Of a DNA stretch of 39,485 nt, positions 28,475 through 38,847 are shown one piece after another (positions within the stretch are counted from its first letter, which is position 1; each line of letters opens with the position of its first letter). Under the pieces are notes generated by a model. That model saw nothing but the letters and a program-made list of their open reading frames with translations. It was not told the origin of the DNA and made no database searches. The stretch is from Chara braunii. Taxonomy: Eukaryota; Streptophyta; Charophyceae; Charales; Characeae. The position numbers and the translations under genes were made by a program. The DNA lies in contig BFEA01000794.1 in NCBI GenBank assembly GCA_003427395.1, positions 434,390 through 473,874 on the forward strand, written 5' to 3'.

Positions 28475-28612
28475 TCAGTTCTCTGCCTCCAGAACCTCGC
28501 ATAGGTTCCGGCAGAGCTCCCGCAATCGGTGGGCTGCCTCCCCACACATTCTTGTTGTGGTCCTACGGTTTGCAATCTCGCCTGTCACCTTCCTCTCGTA
28601 ACCAGGATTAGA
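28475..28612 (-). CDS. Probable terminal exon, 45 residues
   Basis: On the minus strand a strong acceptor (pyrimidine-rich, ending CCCTTTTTAG) precedes a 138-base stretch open in one frame to TGA at 28477-28475. The peptide is helical and charged, with RTTTRMCGEAAHRLRELC and NLCEVLEAEN near the end. I do not recognise the family. The flanking minus-strand frame to 28867 (VEEAIRLYKWNIAAIWRV) might belong to the same transcript, but no matching donor could be fixed. Confidence 0.35.
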   Translation of the reverse strand, partial: SNPGYERKVTGEIANRRTTTRMCGEAAHRLRELCRNLCEVLEAEN

Positions 28613-28869
28613 CTAAAAAGGGCAGAAAAAGGGGTTTGAGACTCTCGAGATATACGAGGGAGACTGACTCAACTGGCAAGAAAGGGCCTTGATACCTTCA
28701 TGCGCATGAGGGCCCCGCAATGGTGGCCACAAACATGCAGCAACGTAGTCAACTTTAGTCAAAATGCGTGTTGTTGACTTCATGATGACCCTCCAAATTG
28801 CAGCAATGTTCCATTTGTAGAGCCTGATCGCTTCTTCCACCACGACAATGTTTCCACTCAGATACAACT

Positions 28870-30530
28870 GCCGATACGCAGCTTAATATAACCGCATTCA
28901 AGCAAAGCCTAACCCTCGTGCTTTTATTCAGAACGCAGGTCCAATAGGACTCTAGAATATGAACTGCGTATACAACTGCCAAATGTATCAACAAGTCATT
29001 GTAATGCTTGGTCAACCAGCTTCGCGGCAGAAATTAGTAAAAGCACTGTGTCTGACACCGCTCACCCGACACCCTCCTATAGCACTCGTTTTCTCTACTT
29101 CGGGACCGAAAGATCACCACTCTCCTTGGACAAGCGAGTGTCCTAACGAACCACCGATCTTCAGATCCGCAGCAGAACTCGACTGACTGAAACCCCTGGA
29201 TTCGCTGAATAAGCAGACTGAGAAAGCACCCTTCGCTAAAATGGGAAGGTACACCCTGCAACCGATCGACCGAACATACACCTGGATTCAACCGACTTTC
29301 ATTCTGTCGCAGACGCAGACAACTTTCTCCTACTCGATGCTCAACATCTCGAATTCTACTATACAACTATTGGCGGTCTATAAGTCGACAAAGTCCACCT
29401 ATTGATATTAGTAGCAACAGAACGTTGTGCCTGAAGGTGCCGACTTCGTAGACTGCCACCACGTGTAAGCACACAAACCTTATATCACCATCCTCCTCAG
29501 AGGACTGCTTTCTATACTCTTTCTGAACGCATCTGGTCTAAAAGTCGGCTAGAACCATTTGATTCCTCCCCCTCCTCGTGCCTTCGAAAACTGAAGCGCG
29601 CACGTAGGAAGCCCGTATAGTTGTATCAAATAGAATTAGCCCCAAGTGGGGCGACGATTGTAAGCAAACGAAAGTTGCTAACATTTTGCGTCGGATAAAC
29701 AATTCACAGCAGCCGACCAAAAAGAGATATCATGACGGTGACAAGGTCGAGCACATGTATGGCAATGCGATAACTTGTACCGTTGCAGTCGACGACAGGA
29801 TGCGCCAAGCTGTACCACTCTCCAGAGATACAAAATGAGAACAAATTTCTCCCGAAAATTATAAAAGATATGTTCCCTCTTAATTTCGTATTCCCATACA
29901 CAGTCCCTACACACTGTATCATCCAAGTCATTGCTTTCTCTTTAGATCCGTTGTACCACCATGATCACCCTGTAGGAACTTCATAATAATACGTTACATC
30001 ATCCGATTCCATAAAGAATCGGCGAAATACACAAACATTCCTCCTTAGGCATAGGCACGTTTCCGATGCTCTCGCGCACGCCTTTTTCTCCTAACTTCCT
30101 TCTACACTCCTTTCACTAAACCGACTCTCCCAATCGATTCGCAGCGGCGCTAGTACCCCCGAAACCGACCTTCATCCACCCATTTTCATCAAGAAATATG
30201 CGAGATCTTCAATCTCGAATCTCATAATCGCTTCTTTTCCAACATCTTCACTTACACTGTCCTCCTACTAACTCCCTATCGACTACCCTATCGTAAAAAC
30301 TAACATGGCCAGCGTGTTCGCTCGATGCTAGAAGCCCAAAACCACCTCTTCCTCTACTGAAATAGGTTAAGAACCGAAAAATCTTCGCATCTTCCGTTGC
30401 ACCGTGTTTACCTCCACCATCTCCTTATTTGTATGCACCCGGCGTGATATATCCGAGTCGTCCTGGTTCATTTCGCGCCGAGCGCCCCGCTGCCTGTCTC
30501 ATCCGCCATTGCTAGTGCAACGCCTGACAC
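28870..30530. other. No supported gene
   Basis: Frames of up to 110 codons exist on both strands (for instance minus 29034-29366) without recognisable motifs or codon-like composition. No element termini or tandem repeats are visible. Confidence 0.4.
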
Positions 30531-30534
30531 TGAA

Positions 30535-31107
30535 GTGATCCAACCCTATCGCCCGACAGTCCTGGTCACTCCGCCCCTTCCCTCCTTCTATCACCTTCAT
30601 CTCTGCCTAGGAACTTCTTCTGTTGTTGTCAATAGCGTATTACACCCAACGCTATCTCACGGACGTTTGATAGGCTGCCCGCCCGCTCCGACTGCTTCTT
30701 CAGAAGGGACTAGAAAAGAAAAAAAACGGTCAATCGCCCAGTCGACTAATCTTTTGCTCCTATATCCGAGTCCGGCGATCAGCCCGCACAGCAGTCCGCA
30801 AGTCCTTGCCCCGATACCCCTGGGTGTTGTGCCTATTGTGCCTAATCTACCTACTGTGCTTGTGGCACAGTTCCCGACCTTACAGATCCCGAAAGCACGA
30901 CCCTCCCTAGACCTCTCTCTGCAAGTCATGGCTGGTTGGAGGTATATCCTCTCGCCACAACTGCCCCGGCCTATTTCACTATCCTGTGGGCCCCTCGCGC
31001 AGACCTATTTCACTATCCCGTGGGCCCCTCACGCATACCTTGGTGGTAGTAGCACTATTCAATTGACAATCTTAGAAGACCGAAGCGAAGGACGGTTTTT
31101 CAGGTGA
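30535..31107 (+). other. Unsupported 190-codon open frame
   Basis: Pro/Ser/Leu-rich frame with no recognisable domain. A 34-bp tandem duplication (30971-31038, CTATTTCACTATC...GGGCCCCTC) lies inside it and shifts the frame, so the two copies are translated differently. This argues against selection on the protein. Confidence 0.2.
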
Positions 31108-31310
31108 GCGGCTGCTCCAGCGGCCCCACACTATCCTGGACCGTCCCTCCTGGGAATTGCTCGGCTCTCTTTCGAGTCCAAACGGGTATGCTCACACTCA
31201 AATCTCCCACGACCGATTCGCGGCTGGTGCGCGGGATACCCTCTAAGGGCCCGCACCACCCAGGTTTCTTCCACCACATGGGCTAACTACTCATCGGCTC
31301 GCACACACGT

Positions 31311-31499
31311 TCACTTCCTCGGCCCACGTCTTAAGGCTGTGGGCCCAAGGACTTTCCCCCAGCACCCCGAATATGCAGGGAACTCATAGGTCAACGAAAA
31401 AGAGGCCCCGTGCTCAAGGCCCTTGACCGTCGCGACGACCACGAAATCCAGCGTCGCGCCTGAGTCAAGGAGCACCGGAGCAAAATAATAATACAACAA
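31311..31499 (-). pseudogene. Retropepsin-like relic (LTR retrotransposon protease)
   Basis: The minus-strand peptide has APVLLDSGATLDFV, where Asp-Ser-Gly-Ala-Thr after hydrophobic residues is the active-site pattern of the aspartic protease of Ty3/gypsy-type Pol proteins (D codon at about 31466-31464). The following residues are compatible with the next strands. No reverse transcriptase or integrase motifs are seen on either side, so this is a short relic at most. Confidence 0.4.
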
Positions 31500-32219
31500 T
31501 AAATAAAAAAGAGACGGTCAATGAAAATGAAAGGCTAATACCGTTCCGATACCACCGACGGCAAAACCAAAAAAAAGGGATAGCCCGGTTGGTCTTGAAC
31601 CCCGTGTTTCCTACGCACTACTCTAATACCCCACGTCCTCGCCGCTCGATCTCAATCCCTGGATCTCTTTGCTAAAAGTCCGATACCATAACCAATGGTG
31701 CTAGGCCCAAGGTTGGGTCTAGTATTAATGGTCACCTAAATAAACAGGACTACTCGACGCGAGGACCTACTGAAAACACTTCAAGGTCTCCTCATTGTCG
31801 ATGTTGTTCTCCGTACGTACGCACAAGTCACAGGCAAGCATACTAATCAAAGAACAATACCTTTTTAAATCCTAATTAAATCAAAAATAAAGATATGACC
31901 GACAACCACGCCGGCTCTTCAATCGTCAAGAGAGAAAAAAACCATTTGCGCCTTAAGTCTGCGCGCCCACACACTCTCTACTCTAGTCAGCTACTTAGTC
32001 AACGTAAACCACAGACGCAGCCGCACCTCGCGCGGTATGCTTAACCTTTAAACCAAGCTTGTTTTCTGTTGCTTGTAAAAATACAAGGCGGATACCCTTA
32101 CAAGGGTATTCGCACCGATAACTAACTCAAAACTTGCAGATGGGCCTAGTCCCCTCACAAGTGTCAAACCCATAACTTAAATCGTGCGTATGCAGCAAAG
32201 TGCGACTTGCACAAAAATG
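31500..32219. other. No supported gene
   Basis: AT-rich sequence without convincing frames. A short palindrome-like pair (ACAAGGCGGATACCC / GGGTATTCGCACC) lies at about 32081-32116. Confidence 0.4.
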
Positions 32220-32524
32220 CATATTAACTAGGCTACCAGCCAGGCCGCTCGGGTCCCGGGTGGCCAGCCCGTGCAAGGACCAGGGAAGGTCCCAACAAAG
32301 AAAAAAAAAAAAAAAATATCCGAAAAAAAAACTATGTTATCCTTGCTATGCAGAAAAATAAACTGAACAACTTCTGCCGCAGGATCACATCGAAATTCTT
32401 CACCAAATTTAAAATAAAAAACAAACTTAAAAAATATATTTTTTAATTTAATTTTTTCAATTTTAATTTTTTTGGCCCGGCCGGGCAAGTCAGCCCGGGC
32501 CACTCTGGTAGCCTAGCATATTAA
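32220..32524. mobile_element. hAT-like MITE (289 bp) with perfect 8-bp target duplication
   Basis: Termini CTAGGCTACCAG (32228-32239) and CTGGTAGCCTAG (32505-32516) are perfect inverted repeats. They are flanked by CATATTAA on both sides (32220-32227, 32517-32524). Eight-base duplications are the signature of hAT-superfamily transposases. The interior is AT-rich and non-coding and contains ACTGAACAACTTCTGCC, the intact version of a site that is interrupted in the copy at 33772-34887. Confidence 0.85.
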
Positions 32525-32666
32525 GAAGAACGTGCACACTAGAAATACCACAATATCCAATCATGCGCACTCACACGATCGTTTGTCATGGTGACGCTTC
32601 ATGTGTGACCCTCAACCGCAGTACTCTTTGTGGGCTTCAGGATTGCGTACGACTCACCCGTACTGA

Positions 32667-33079
32667 GGAGAAGGCGATGACGTGTGGATGAGAGAGGGGT
32701 TCGAAGGAGAGGAAGGCACGACGAGGGAGAGAGAAAGTATTAAAGGGCGACCGACCTACTTACCTGGCACTGACCCAAATGGGCCCTTACCCAGGTTCGC
32801 GGGCAAAATCTTCGTTCTTGGGGGTAACCTAGGAGAAGGCGATGACGTGTGGAGCACGACGAGGGAGAGAGAAAGTAGCAAGGATGGCCAACCTACTTAC
32901 CTGACACTGACCCAAAAGCGGCCTTACCCAGGTTCATAGGCAAAAGCTTCATTCTTGCGGATACCAAGGAGAAGGCGACGACGTGTGAAGGGAGAGAGAG
33001 AGTAGCAAGGATGACCAACCTTCTACACTGAGCCAAAAAGGGCCTTACCGAGATTCGCGGGCAAAAGCTTCATTCTTGA
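32667..33079. repeat. Three diverged tandem copies, 136-165 bp
   Basis: GGAGAAGGCGATGACGTGTG begins copies at 32667, 32832 and 32968. Each continues with AGGGAGAGAGA, AGTA..AAGG, CCAACCTACTT-like, CTGACCCAAAA-like, GGGCCTTACC..GTTCGCGGGCAAAA and CTTCATTCTTG. Copies differ mainly by small deletions. Confidence 0.8.
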
Positions 33080-33151
33080 AGCAATTGCCTGAGACTAACA
33101 AATCGGTTGAAATAACCCGACCTTCGTTTTTTTTTTTCTTTTTTCTTTTTC

Positions 33152-33356
33152 TTTAACCACTAGTACCTTTCCCGCATGGAAAAATAAGGAAAACTGACAG
33201 TTTTCCTAAACTCCTGAATATTCGGACCCCGGGCCCGACGGCGACTGCCATTGATAAATCTGATCGGCGCCATCATTTCGTTTCAGCCTCCGAAAAGGTC
33301 GGACGCCTATCCGAGGCCCGCTATTTTCCCAAGCGGCAAAGGTATTAGTGGTTTAA
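33152..33356. mobile_element. TTAA-type MITE, copy T3 (197 bp)
   Basis: Inverted termini ACCACTAGTACCTTTCCCGC (33156) and GCGGCAAAGGTATTAGTGGT (ending 33352), flanked by TTTA and TTAA, one mismatch from a TTAA duplication. An internal palindrome (GGAAAACTGACAGTTTTCC, 33188-33206) is kept in the outer element of the nested structure downstream. Confidence 0.75.
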
Positions 33357-33763
33357 GACTATTCCATTATTAGCCAGATATCGGGTCCGACAAAATTTGG
33401 GGGATATTGTGAATGATCACATGCAATATTTCGACGTATAGAATGTACGAATATTTGCTACACCGGCAAGCCCTGGCAAAACAAGCCCACCCAGCTGCTT
33501 AGGACAGCAAACACAACATAAAAAAAGACCCATTGACATTTTAGAAGCAAGTGGGGGGAATCAGGAGCAAACAGGGCTTGGAGCGCATGTTTCTGCTTTT
33601 TTTCACTGCCTTCTTTTTTTTTTTTTTTTTTTACTTTACTAGCCACTTATTTTTTTGATTGGCTCAAACCACGAGTTTGTTTTTTTTTTCACCCCCAAAA
33701 AACATCAAATTTTGAGGTTTCTTATGGCATGCAGGGAACCTCCGCAAGTGTTGAGAAAACAGC

Positions 33764-34895
33764 GAAAACTGCAAGGCTACCAGTTGGGCCGCCCAGGTAG
33801 TCACCTTGTTTGCCCACGCAGCCTGGCCGTGCAAGGGCCAGAAAGGTTCCCAGAAAAAAAAAAGAAAAAGAAAAAAAAAAACAGATAACTTCAAAAAAAG
33901 TTCAAAAAATAGACTGAACAACAGGGTTGCCGGGTCGAACGTACGGAGGCCCCTTAGCTGAGTGACTCCCGAACTTTCGGGCGTTCGGGTCCCCGTACAG
34001 GGCCCGAACCTGAAGGTGTTCGGATCCCGCAAAACAATATTTTGGCAACTAAATATATATCGTCAAATAGAACTGCCCGGTAAACCGTAGGCAGAGAGGG
34101 AGAAGAGGACAACAAACGAGGTATATATATATTTTTTCTGAATACAATTTCGTGAGGTCTTTGTGATGTAAGGTATCTCCCTCTTACTTTCGAAGCCATT
34201 CCGTTCAGCCAAACAAACATGAAAAATCGGCAAAGATGTGACGTCAAAACTTGCTTGCCCACTCACTAATTCTTTCTTCTCTCTTTTCACTTTTTGTTTT
34301 TCCTTTATTTCGGGGAATGAAAAAAATTATTATTTTTTCAAAATTTATTTGTAGATTCTCTATTATGTAAGATACACATATACAAAATTTCATGGCATTT
34401 GTCACAGCCAAAAAGAAATGAAAAATCGTCAAAGATGGCGGTGTCAAAAACGTTCTCGTCCACTCAATAATTTCATTCTCGTTTTTTTTCTTTCCAATTT
34501 TCATTATTATCATTTTTTTTGTATTTGATTTTTATTTCACATTTGGTAAAGAATTTGGATGTAACGTTGAGGCAAATGTTGTTTAGTTTATTCTTCTGCA
34601 TAACATCTATTTTTTTCAGATTTTATTTATTACAATTTTTTTTGAAGGTCCGTGTTCGGCCGAACGGCCGAACGCGTCGAGAGGGGGTGCCAAACGTTCG
34701 GGCGTTCGAGTTTGGTCGTTCGGCCCGTCCCGAACGCCGGCAACCCTGCTGAACAACTTTTGCCTCAGGTTCACATCAAAATTCCTTACCAAATTTTAAA
34801 CAAAAAATTAAGTCCAGAAAATCTTTTCACTTTTAGTTTTTTTCGGCCCCGCCGGGCACGTGGTCCCCGGCCACTCTGGTAGCCTAGGAAAACTG
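33764..34895. mobile_element. hAT-like MITE, second copy, inserted in T4 and itself interrupted
   Basis: Termini CAAGGCTACCAG (33772) and CTGGTAGCCTAG (ending 34887) match the element at 32228-32516. The flanking 8-base duplication GAAAACTG (33764-33771, 34888-34895) is perfect. Without the inner insert it is 281 bp, against 289 for the other copy. The outer bases of the left end have changed (CAAGG for CTAGG). Confidence 0.85.
33914..34756. mobile_element. hAT-like element (827 bp) nested in the second copy
   Basis: Termini CAGGGTTGCCGG (33922) and CCGGCAACCCTG (ending 34748) are perfect inverted repeats flanked by CTGAACAA on both sides (33914-33921, 34749-34756). The empty site CTGAACAACTT exists in the sister MITE at 32365. 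CGTTCGG-type short repeats lie inside both ends, as expected of transposase-binding subterminal repeats. The interior is a diverged direct repeat (about 34150-34310 against 34350-34500) with AAAAATCG.CAAAGATG in both. No transposase is encoded. Confidence 0.9.
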
Positions 34896-34977
34896 GAAGT
34901 TTTCCCAAACTTTTAACGAATAAGAGGCCGGTCCCACTCGGCAAAGGTACTAGTGGTTTTTAACTCTACCTGCCTTC

Positions 34978-35025
34978 TTCTTCGTCTTCTTCTTCTTCTT
35001 CTTCTTCTTCTTTTTCTTCTTTTTC
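34978..35025. repeat. (CTT)n microsatellite
   Basis: Interrupted CTT/TTC trinucleotide run beside the right end of T4. Confidence 0.85.
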
Positions 35026-35439
35026 ACTCTACCTGCCAGGTTGCCATCGAAGTTTCGTCTGTACAGACGTTGGCGTGGAACGAGTGCACAAAGGTTGTTC
35101 CTCCAAGCAAAAGCAGCAAACACCACAATTACTTTTCAAGTTTAAACTCAGGGGGAGTCAGGGGTAAAAAAAGCAACAAGATTTCAACTAGGGGCTGTAA
35201 AAGCAACAAATTTTGCAACAGCTTCAAAATCAAAGGAGAACAGGCTCCAAGTCCTCAGGTTCTCTGTAGGGGAATTTCCTACTAGCTTGGTGATCCGCGC
35301 ACAGTTCGCCAGACAGCAATCTCTCCTCCAATGAGAAGAGGACAACATCAACTTTCCAGGGCTACTTCCGCCGCTACGGAGCCGGAAGCGGTTTCCGAAA
35401 GCGCAACCCCAGCCCGATAAAAGTAAAAATCTGATCAAA

Positions 35440-35679
35440 CCACTTCCAACTTCCAAACCTTAAACCAGAAAACGCCAAAAAAAAAACGTACACAGCCCCG
35501 GTCGTGCAAGATCTGTGCGTCTCGCTCAGAAGCTCAGAGCTACCGGACCACAATGGCTGGGCCAGGCCCTCTTTTGCAAGAAACAAAAAATGTGCACCGC
35601 TGGCGGGCGATTCAGCAAAAAGCTTGGTGTGCAATGCAGTGCCGTGCAGCACCGCCAGGCCCGGGTGTACTTGGTGGTT
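35440..35679. mobile_element. Possible TTAA-type MITE, copy T5
   Basis: The right end GTACTTGGTGGT (ending at about 35679) resembles the family terminus, and the interior shares ACCACAATGGCTGG with copy T2 (35548 against 37618). The left end at about 35440 (ACCACTTCC) is weak and no TTAA duplication is clear. Confidence 0.35.
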
Positions 35680-35695
35680 TTAAAACTACAACAAG

Positions 35696-35760
35696 GGATT
35701 CAATTTCTTAGCGCATGACACTTTCTCCACCTTGGGCCAAGGTGGAGAGAGCATCATGCG
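35696..35760. repeat. Hairpin element, partial copy
   Basis: Matches the left arm and apex of the hairpin at 35959-36039 (ATTTCTTAGCGCATGAC, CTCCACCTTGG, CCAAGGTGGAGAGAGC), but the distal part of the right arm is missing after GCATCATGC. Confidence 0.75.
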
Positions 35761-35958
35761 GAGGCCCGGGGGGGTTTAACTACAAAAGCCAGGACCAGTT
35801 CCAAAGCATTACAGCAACTCCGGAGCTAGAACGGTTACGAGGCTAAACTCCTCCGCAGCAGCAGCAGGCTCCGAAGCTGGAACTCCAAAGCCAGAACCAG
35901 CCCTGAAGCTTTCCCTCCCTGTCGATTGTCCGCAGCAATGCATTGAAGAAAAAAGAAG

Positions 35959-36039
35959 GGATTCGATTTCTTGGCGCATGACGGTCTCTCCACCTTGGCC
36001 CAAGGTGGAGAGAGCGTCATGCACTAAGAAATTGAATCC
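35959..36039. repeat. Near-perfect 81-bp hairpin
   Basis: Two arms of about 40 bases are almost exact inverted copies. The left arm begins GGATTCGATTTCTT and reaches CTCTCCACCTTGG; the right arm begins CCCAAGGTGGAGAGAG and ends AAGAAATTGAATCC. With virtually no loop, the transcript would form a long double strand. The only differences are a few single-base mismatches. Confidence 0.85.
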
Positions 36040-36394
36040 ATTTTTTCTTTGCTTAATGCGTCAGTGCGGACAATCAACAGGGAGGAAAGATTCAGCAGGG
36101 CTCATCAGCAGAGTAGTTGCTGCCCACGGGCTCATCGGCAGAGTTGCAGCGTCCAAGAAATCAAAAGGAAACACGTCCTTCCCAAACTCCTCTTTTTTTT
36201 TTTTTGGTTTAAACTTTAAACTGGTTGTGAAATACAATCTCACAAGGATTCCGGCCGTTCCGCTGACTCAAGAGATATCTGACCGAATCTCCGACAGTTC
36301 CGCTGAGATAGGAGGTCGCAGGCTGCTTCACAAGTAGAAAGGGGCTGCTGGGAAGAGTCTGAACGACGCCCGCGACCTCTTATTTTGAAAGCGA

Positions 36395-37535
36395 GAACCA
36401 GACAGCGCCGACGGCGAACTGCGAAGCTAGAATGACCTCGCAGCTAAGATCCGTAAAGCTGAACACCGAAGCTAAGAACAGGTCCTGACACGGAACTGCG
36501 GAGCTACTATAACTACTCCGAAAGCCGAATTCCTGCACAGCCTCTCCCTTATTTACGACCCCCCGTGTAAAGCCAAACTCCGAAAAGCTAAAACCAGTTC
36601 GAAAGTTGAACTCCAAAGCGTGAGCCGGTTTTGAAGCCGCGAAGCTAGAGACCTTTTTTTTCTAGAGCTTAGCTGCAAAGATAGAGCTTATTCTGAAGCC
36701 GAACTCCGAAGCTAGAGCCGGTTTTGAAGCTGAACTGCAAAAAGCCAGAACCAGTTTGAAAGCTGAACTGCGAAGCTAGCGCCAATCATTTGGAGCTGGA
36801 CTCCAAACCTAGCCTCGGTTCTGAAGCCAAACTCCGAAGCTACTAGGCTCGGTTCTAAAGCCAAACTCCGAAAGCTAGAATCAGTTCGAAAGCCAAACTC
36901 CGAAGCTAGAGCCGGACTTGAAGCTGAACCGCAAGATAGAACAAGTCCGAAAGCTGAACTCCGAAGCTTTCGCCGGTTTTGAAGCTGAACTGCGGAAAGC
37001 CAGAACCAGTTTGAAAGCTGAACTGCGAAGCTAGCTCCAAACTTTTGGAGCTGAACTCCGAAGCTAGACTCGGTTCTGAAGCCAAACTCCAAAGCTACTA
37101 GGCTCGGTTCTAAAGCCAAACTCCGAAGCTAGAACCAGTTCGAAAGCCAAACTTCGAAGCTAGAGCCGGATTTGAAGCTGAACCGCAAGATAGAACAAGT
37201 CCGAAAGCTGAACTCCGAAGCTTTCGCCGGTTTTGAAGCTGAGTTGCAAAAAGCCAGAACCAGTTTGAAAGCTGAACTGCTAAGCTAGCGCTGTTTTTTT
37301 TAAAGCTAAACTGCAAAACTAGAACTGGTTCTGAAGCTGGACTCCGAAGGTAGAGCCGTTTTTTTTTAACTGAACTGCAAAAAGCTAGAACTGGTTCTCA
37401 AGCTGGACTCTGAAGCTAGAGCCGCTTCCAAAGCTGAACTCCAAAAACTAGAATTGGTTCTTAAGCTGAACTCGGACGCCAGAGCCGTTTTTTTGAAGCC
37501 GAACTGCAAAGCTAGAAGAAACTGGCTCTGGAATT
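36395..37535. repeat. GAAGCT-type minisatellite with a 255-bp higher-order unit
   Basis: The block consists of 18-40-base units built on GAAGCTGAACT, AAGCTAGA.CC.GTT and CCAAACTCCGAAGCTA. A larger unit is visible: AAAGCCAGAACCAGTTTGAA starts at 36741, 36996 and 37250 (spacing 255 and 254) with the sub-units between in the same order. Outside this interval the units are arranged irregularly. Repetitive Phe/Gln/Leu/Ser-rich open frames on the minus strand (for example 36712-37119) are translations of the repeat. Confidence 0.85.
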
Positions 37536-37742
37536 CAAACCACCAGTACTTGGCCCAGCTATTGGCCGCGGCGCTTCCCCGTTAACGCGCCTCGCCTTTA
37601 GGCCTTCGGGGTACCAGACCACAATGGCTGGAAGCGCCAGCCAAAAAAAAATTGAAACGGTACCCCGGCGCTTCGGCAAAACTGACGCGCTGGGGCATTC
37701 CAGGCTCGGCATCGATAGCTGGGCCAAGTACTGGTGGTTTAA
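37535..37742. mobile_element. TTAA-type MITE, copy T2 (200 bp)
   Basis: Termini ACCACCAGTACTTGGCCC (37539) and GGGCCAAGTACTGGTGGT (ending 37738) are perfect inverted repeats, extending inward as AGCTAT/ATAGCT. Flanks are TCAA and TTAA, one mismatch from a TTAA duplication. The right flank falls in TTAAACTCC of the adjacent minisatellite, showing the target. Confidence 0.85.
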
Positions 37743-37900
37743 ACTCCTCCACTGGTTTAGAAACTGGTTTAGAAACTGGTTCTGGAACTTAAACTCCTCC
37801 ACTGGTTTAGAAACTGGTTTAGAAACTGGTTTAGAAACTTAAACTCCTGCACAGGTTAAGGTTTCAAACTACAGTTCTGAAACTGAAACCGGTTCGGAAA
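37741..37900. repeat. 50-bp tandem repeat with 12-bp sub-repeat
   Basis: AAACTCCTCC starts copies at 37741 and 37791, and AAACTCCTGC a third at 37841. Inside, TTTAGAAACTGG is repeated two to three times per unit. Confidence 0.85.
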
Positions 37901-38229
37901 CTTAAAACTTAAAAGTTAAAACTCATCGTCGACAGGTTGCAAAGCTGACCTTTGAAGCTGCAAAATACGATCGCCATCGGATTGCAATTGATATCCAATG
38001 TCGTTGAGGCAATGAGCAACGCTGTTGTGCTGGCACCAACACACAGACAAAGGGCGGAAAACAAAAGGGGGGGGGGGGCAGGGTGGGGGTGGGCAGGTGG
38101 GATGGGGAGAGGACAGGGGCGTGGGAGGGGGGCACACTGGTTCTCCTTAAGCCTACACCTTTTCTGTTCAATCTACACCTTTCTGTGCAACATTCTACAC
38201 AAACACGACTCTATCTATCCCTGTTTAGG

Positions 38230-38390
38230 GGAGCGAGAGTATAGACCAGGAGGACCAGAACCTGGACAAAGAGTACATTCAGGTACAAAGAGTGAGCTCC
38301 GTTGCAGAGCAGACGCGAAGGATCGGATCTACTTATCGCCGTTAAGGAGAGTGAGTATAGACCAAGAGGACCAGAAGTTGATCCTAGCAG
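38230..38390. repeat. Diverged direct pair, about 117-bp spacing
   Basis: AGTATAGACCAGGAGGACCAGAA near 38238 recurs as AGTATAGACCAAGAGGACCAGAA near 38353. No gene is supported in 37900-38620 (a G-rich run lies at 38068-38100). Confidence 0.6.
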
Positions 38391-38847
38391 CCGACACGCG
38401 GTCTACTTGAGCGACCTCATATACCACAACAGGGAAGTACTGGGGAGTTCCCCCCTGCACCAATCTGACAAGGGCATTCCCATGAGAGGGGGCTGCCTGG
38501 GCGATTGGGTACGAACACACATAAAACACCAATGAACGTCAACGTACAGATATCAACACCCCCCCTCGGCATGGAGGTGAAATACCCCCATCTGTTTTTC
38601 TGTTCTTTTTTTGGAATACCCCCGGTGTTATGTTCGAGAAAGGCGGAGAAATGCACGAGACACATTGTGAATCTGCCAGTAGGAGGGGCAATCTGGTGCT
38701 CCGTCGTGATCGCATACACTACGCCCCAGAAACGCCGCTTTGCTTGCTGAACTCATCATGCCGGTCATTTGTAGCAGTCGTTTTGCTGCTGCTTCTTGCG
38801 TGCTGCGAGTCACGAAAGCGCCGCCGCGCGGTCCGACCGCAATCCCG

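Larger units (their letters stand above)
33668..34957. mobile_element. TTAA-type MITE, copy T4, split by a nested insertion
   Basis: Left end ACCACGAGT at 33668 (preceded by TCAA) and right end GGCAAAGGTACTAGTGGT at 34957. The right arm, from GAAAACTGGAAGTTTTCCC onward, matches T3 from its internal palindrome on. Removing the inserted element leaves about 166 bp, within the size range of the other copies (150-200 bp). The left end is weaker than the right. Confidence 0.55.

Noticed and set aside
31575-31640. tRNA gene on the minus strand (GGTTCAAGACC matches the B-box)
   Set aside because: The T stem does not pair beyond two bases and no A-box or acceptor stem could be found.
36712-37316. 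Repetitive minus-strand protein frames (FGFRT..., VQLQN...)
   Set aside because: Translations of the 255-bp minisatellite; frames break wherever the repeat length is not a multiple of three.
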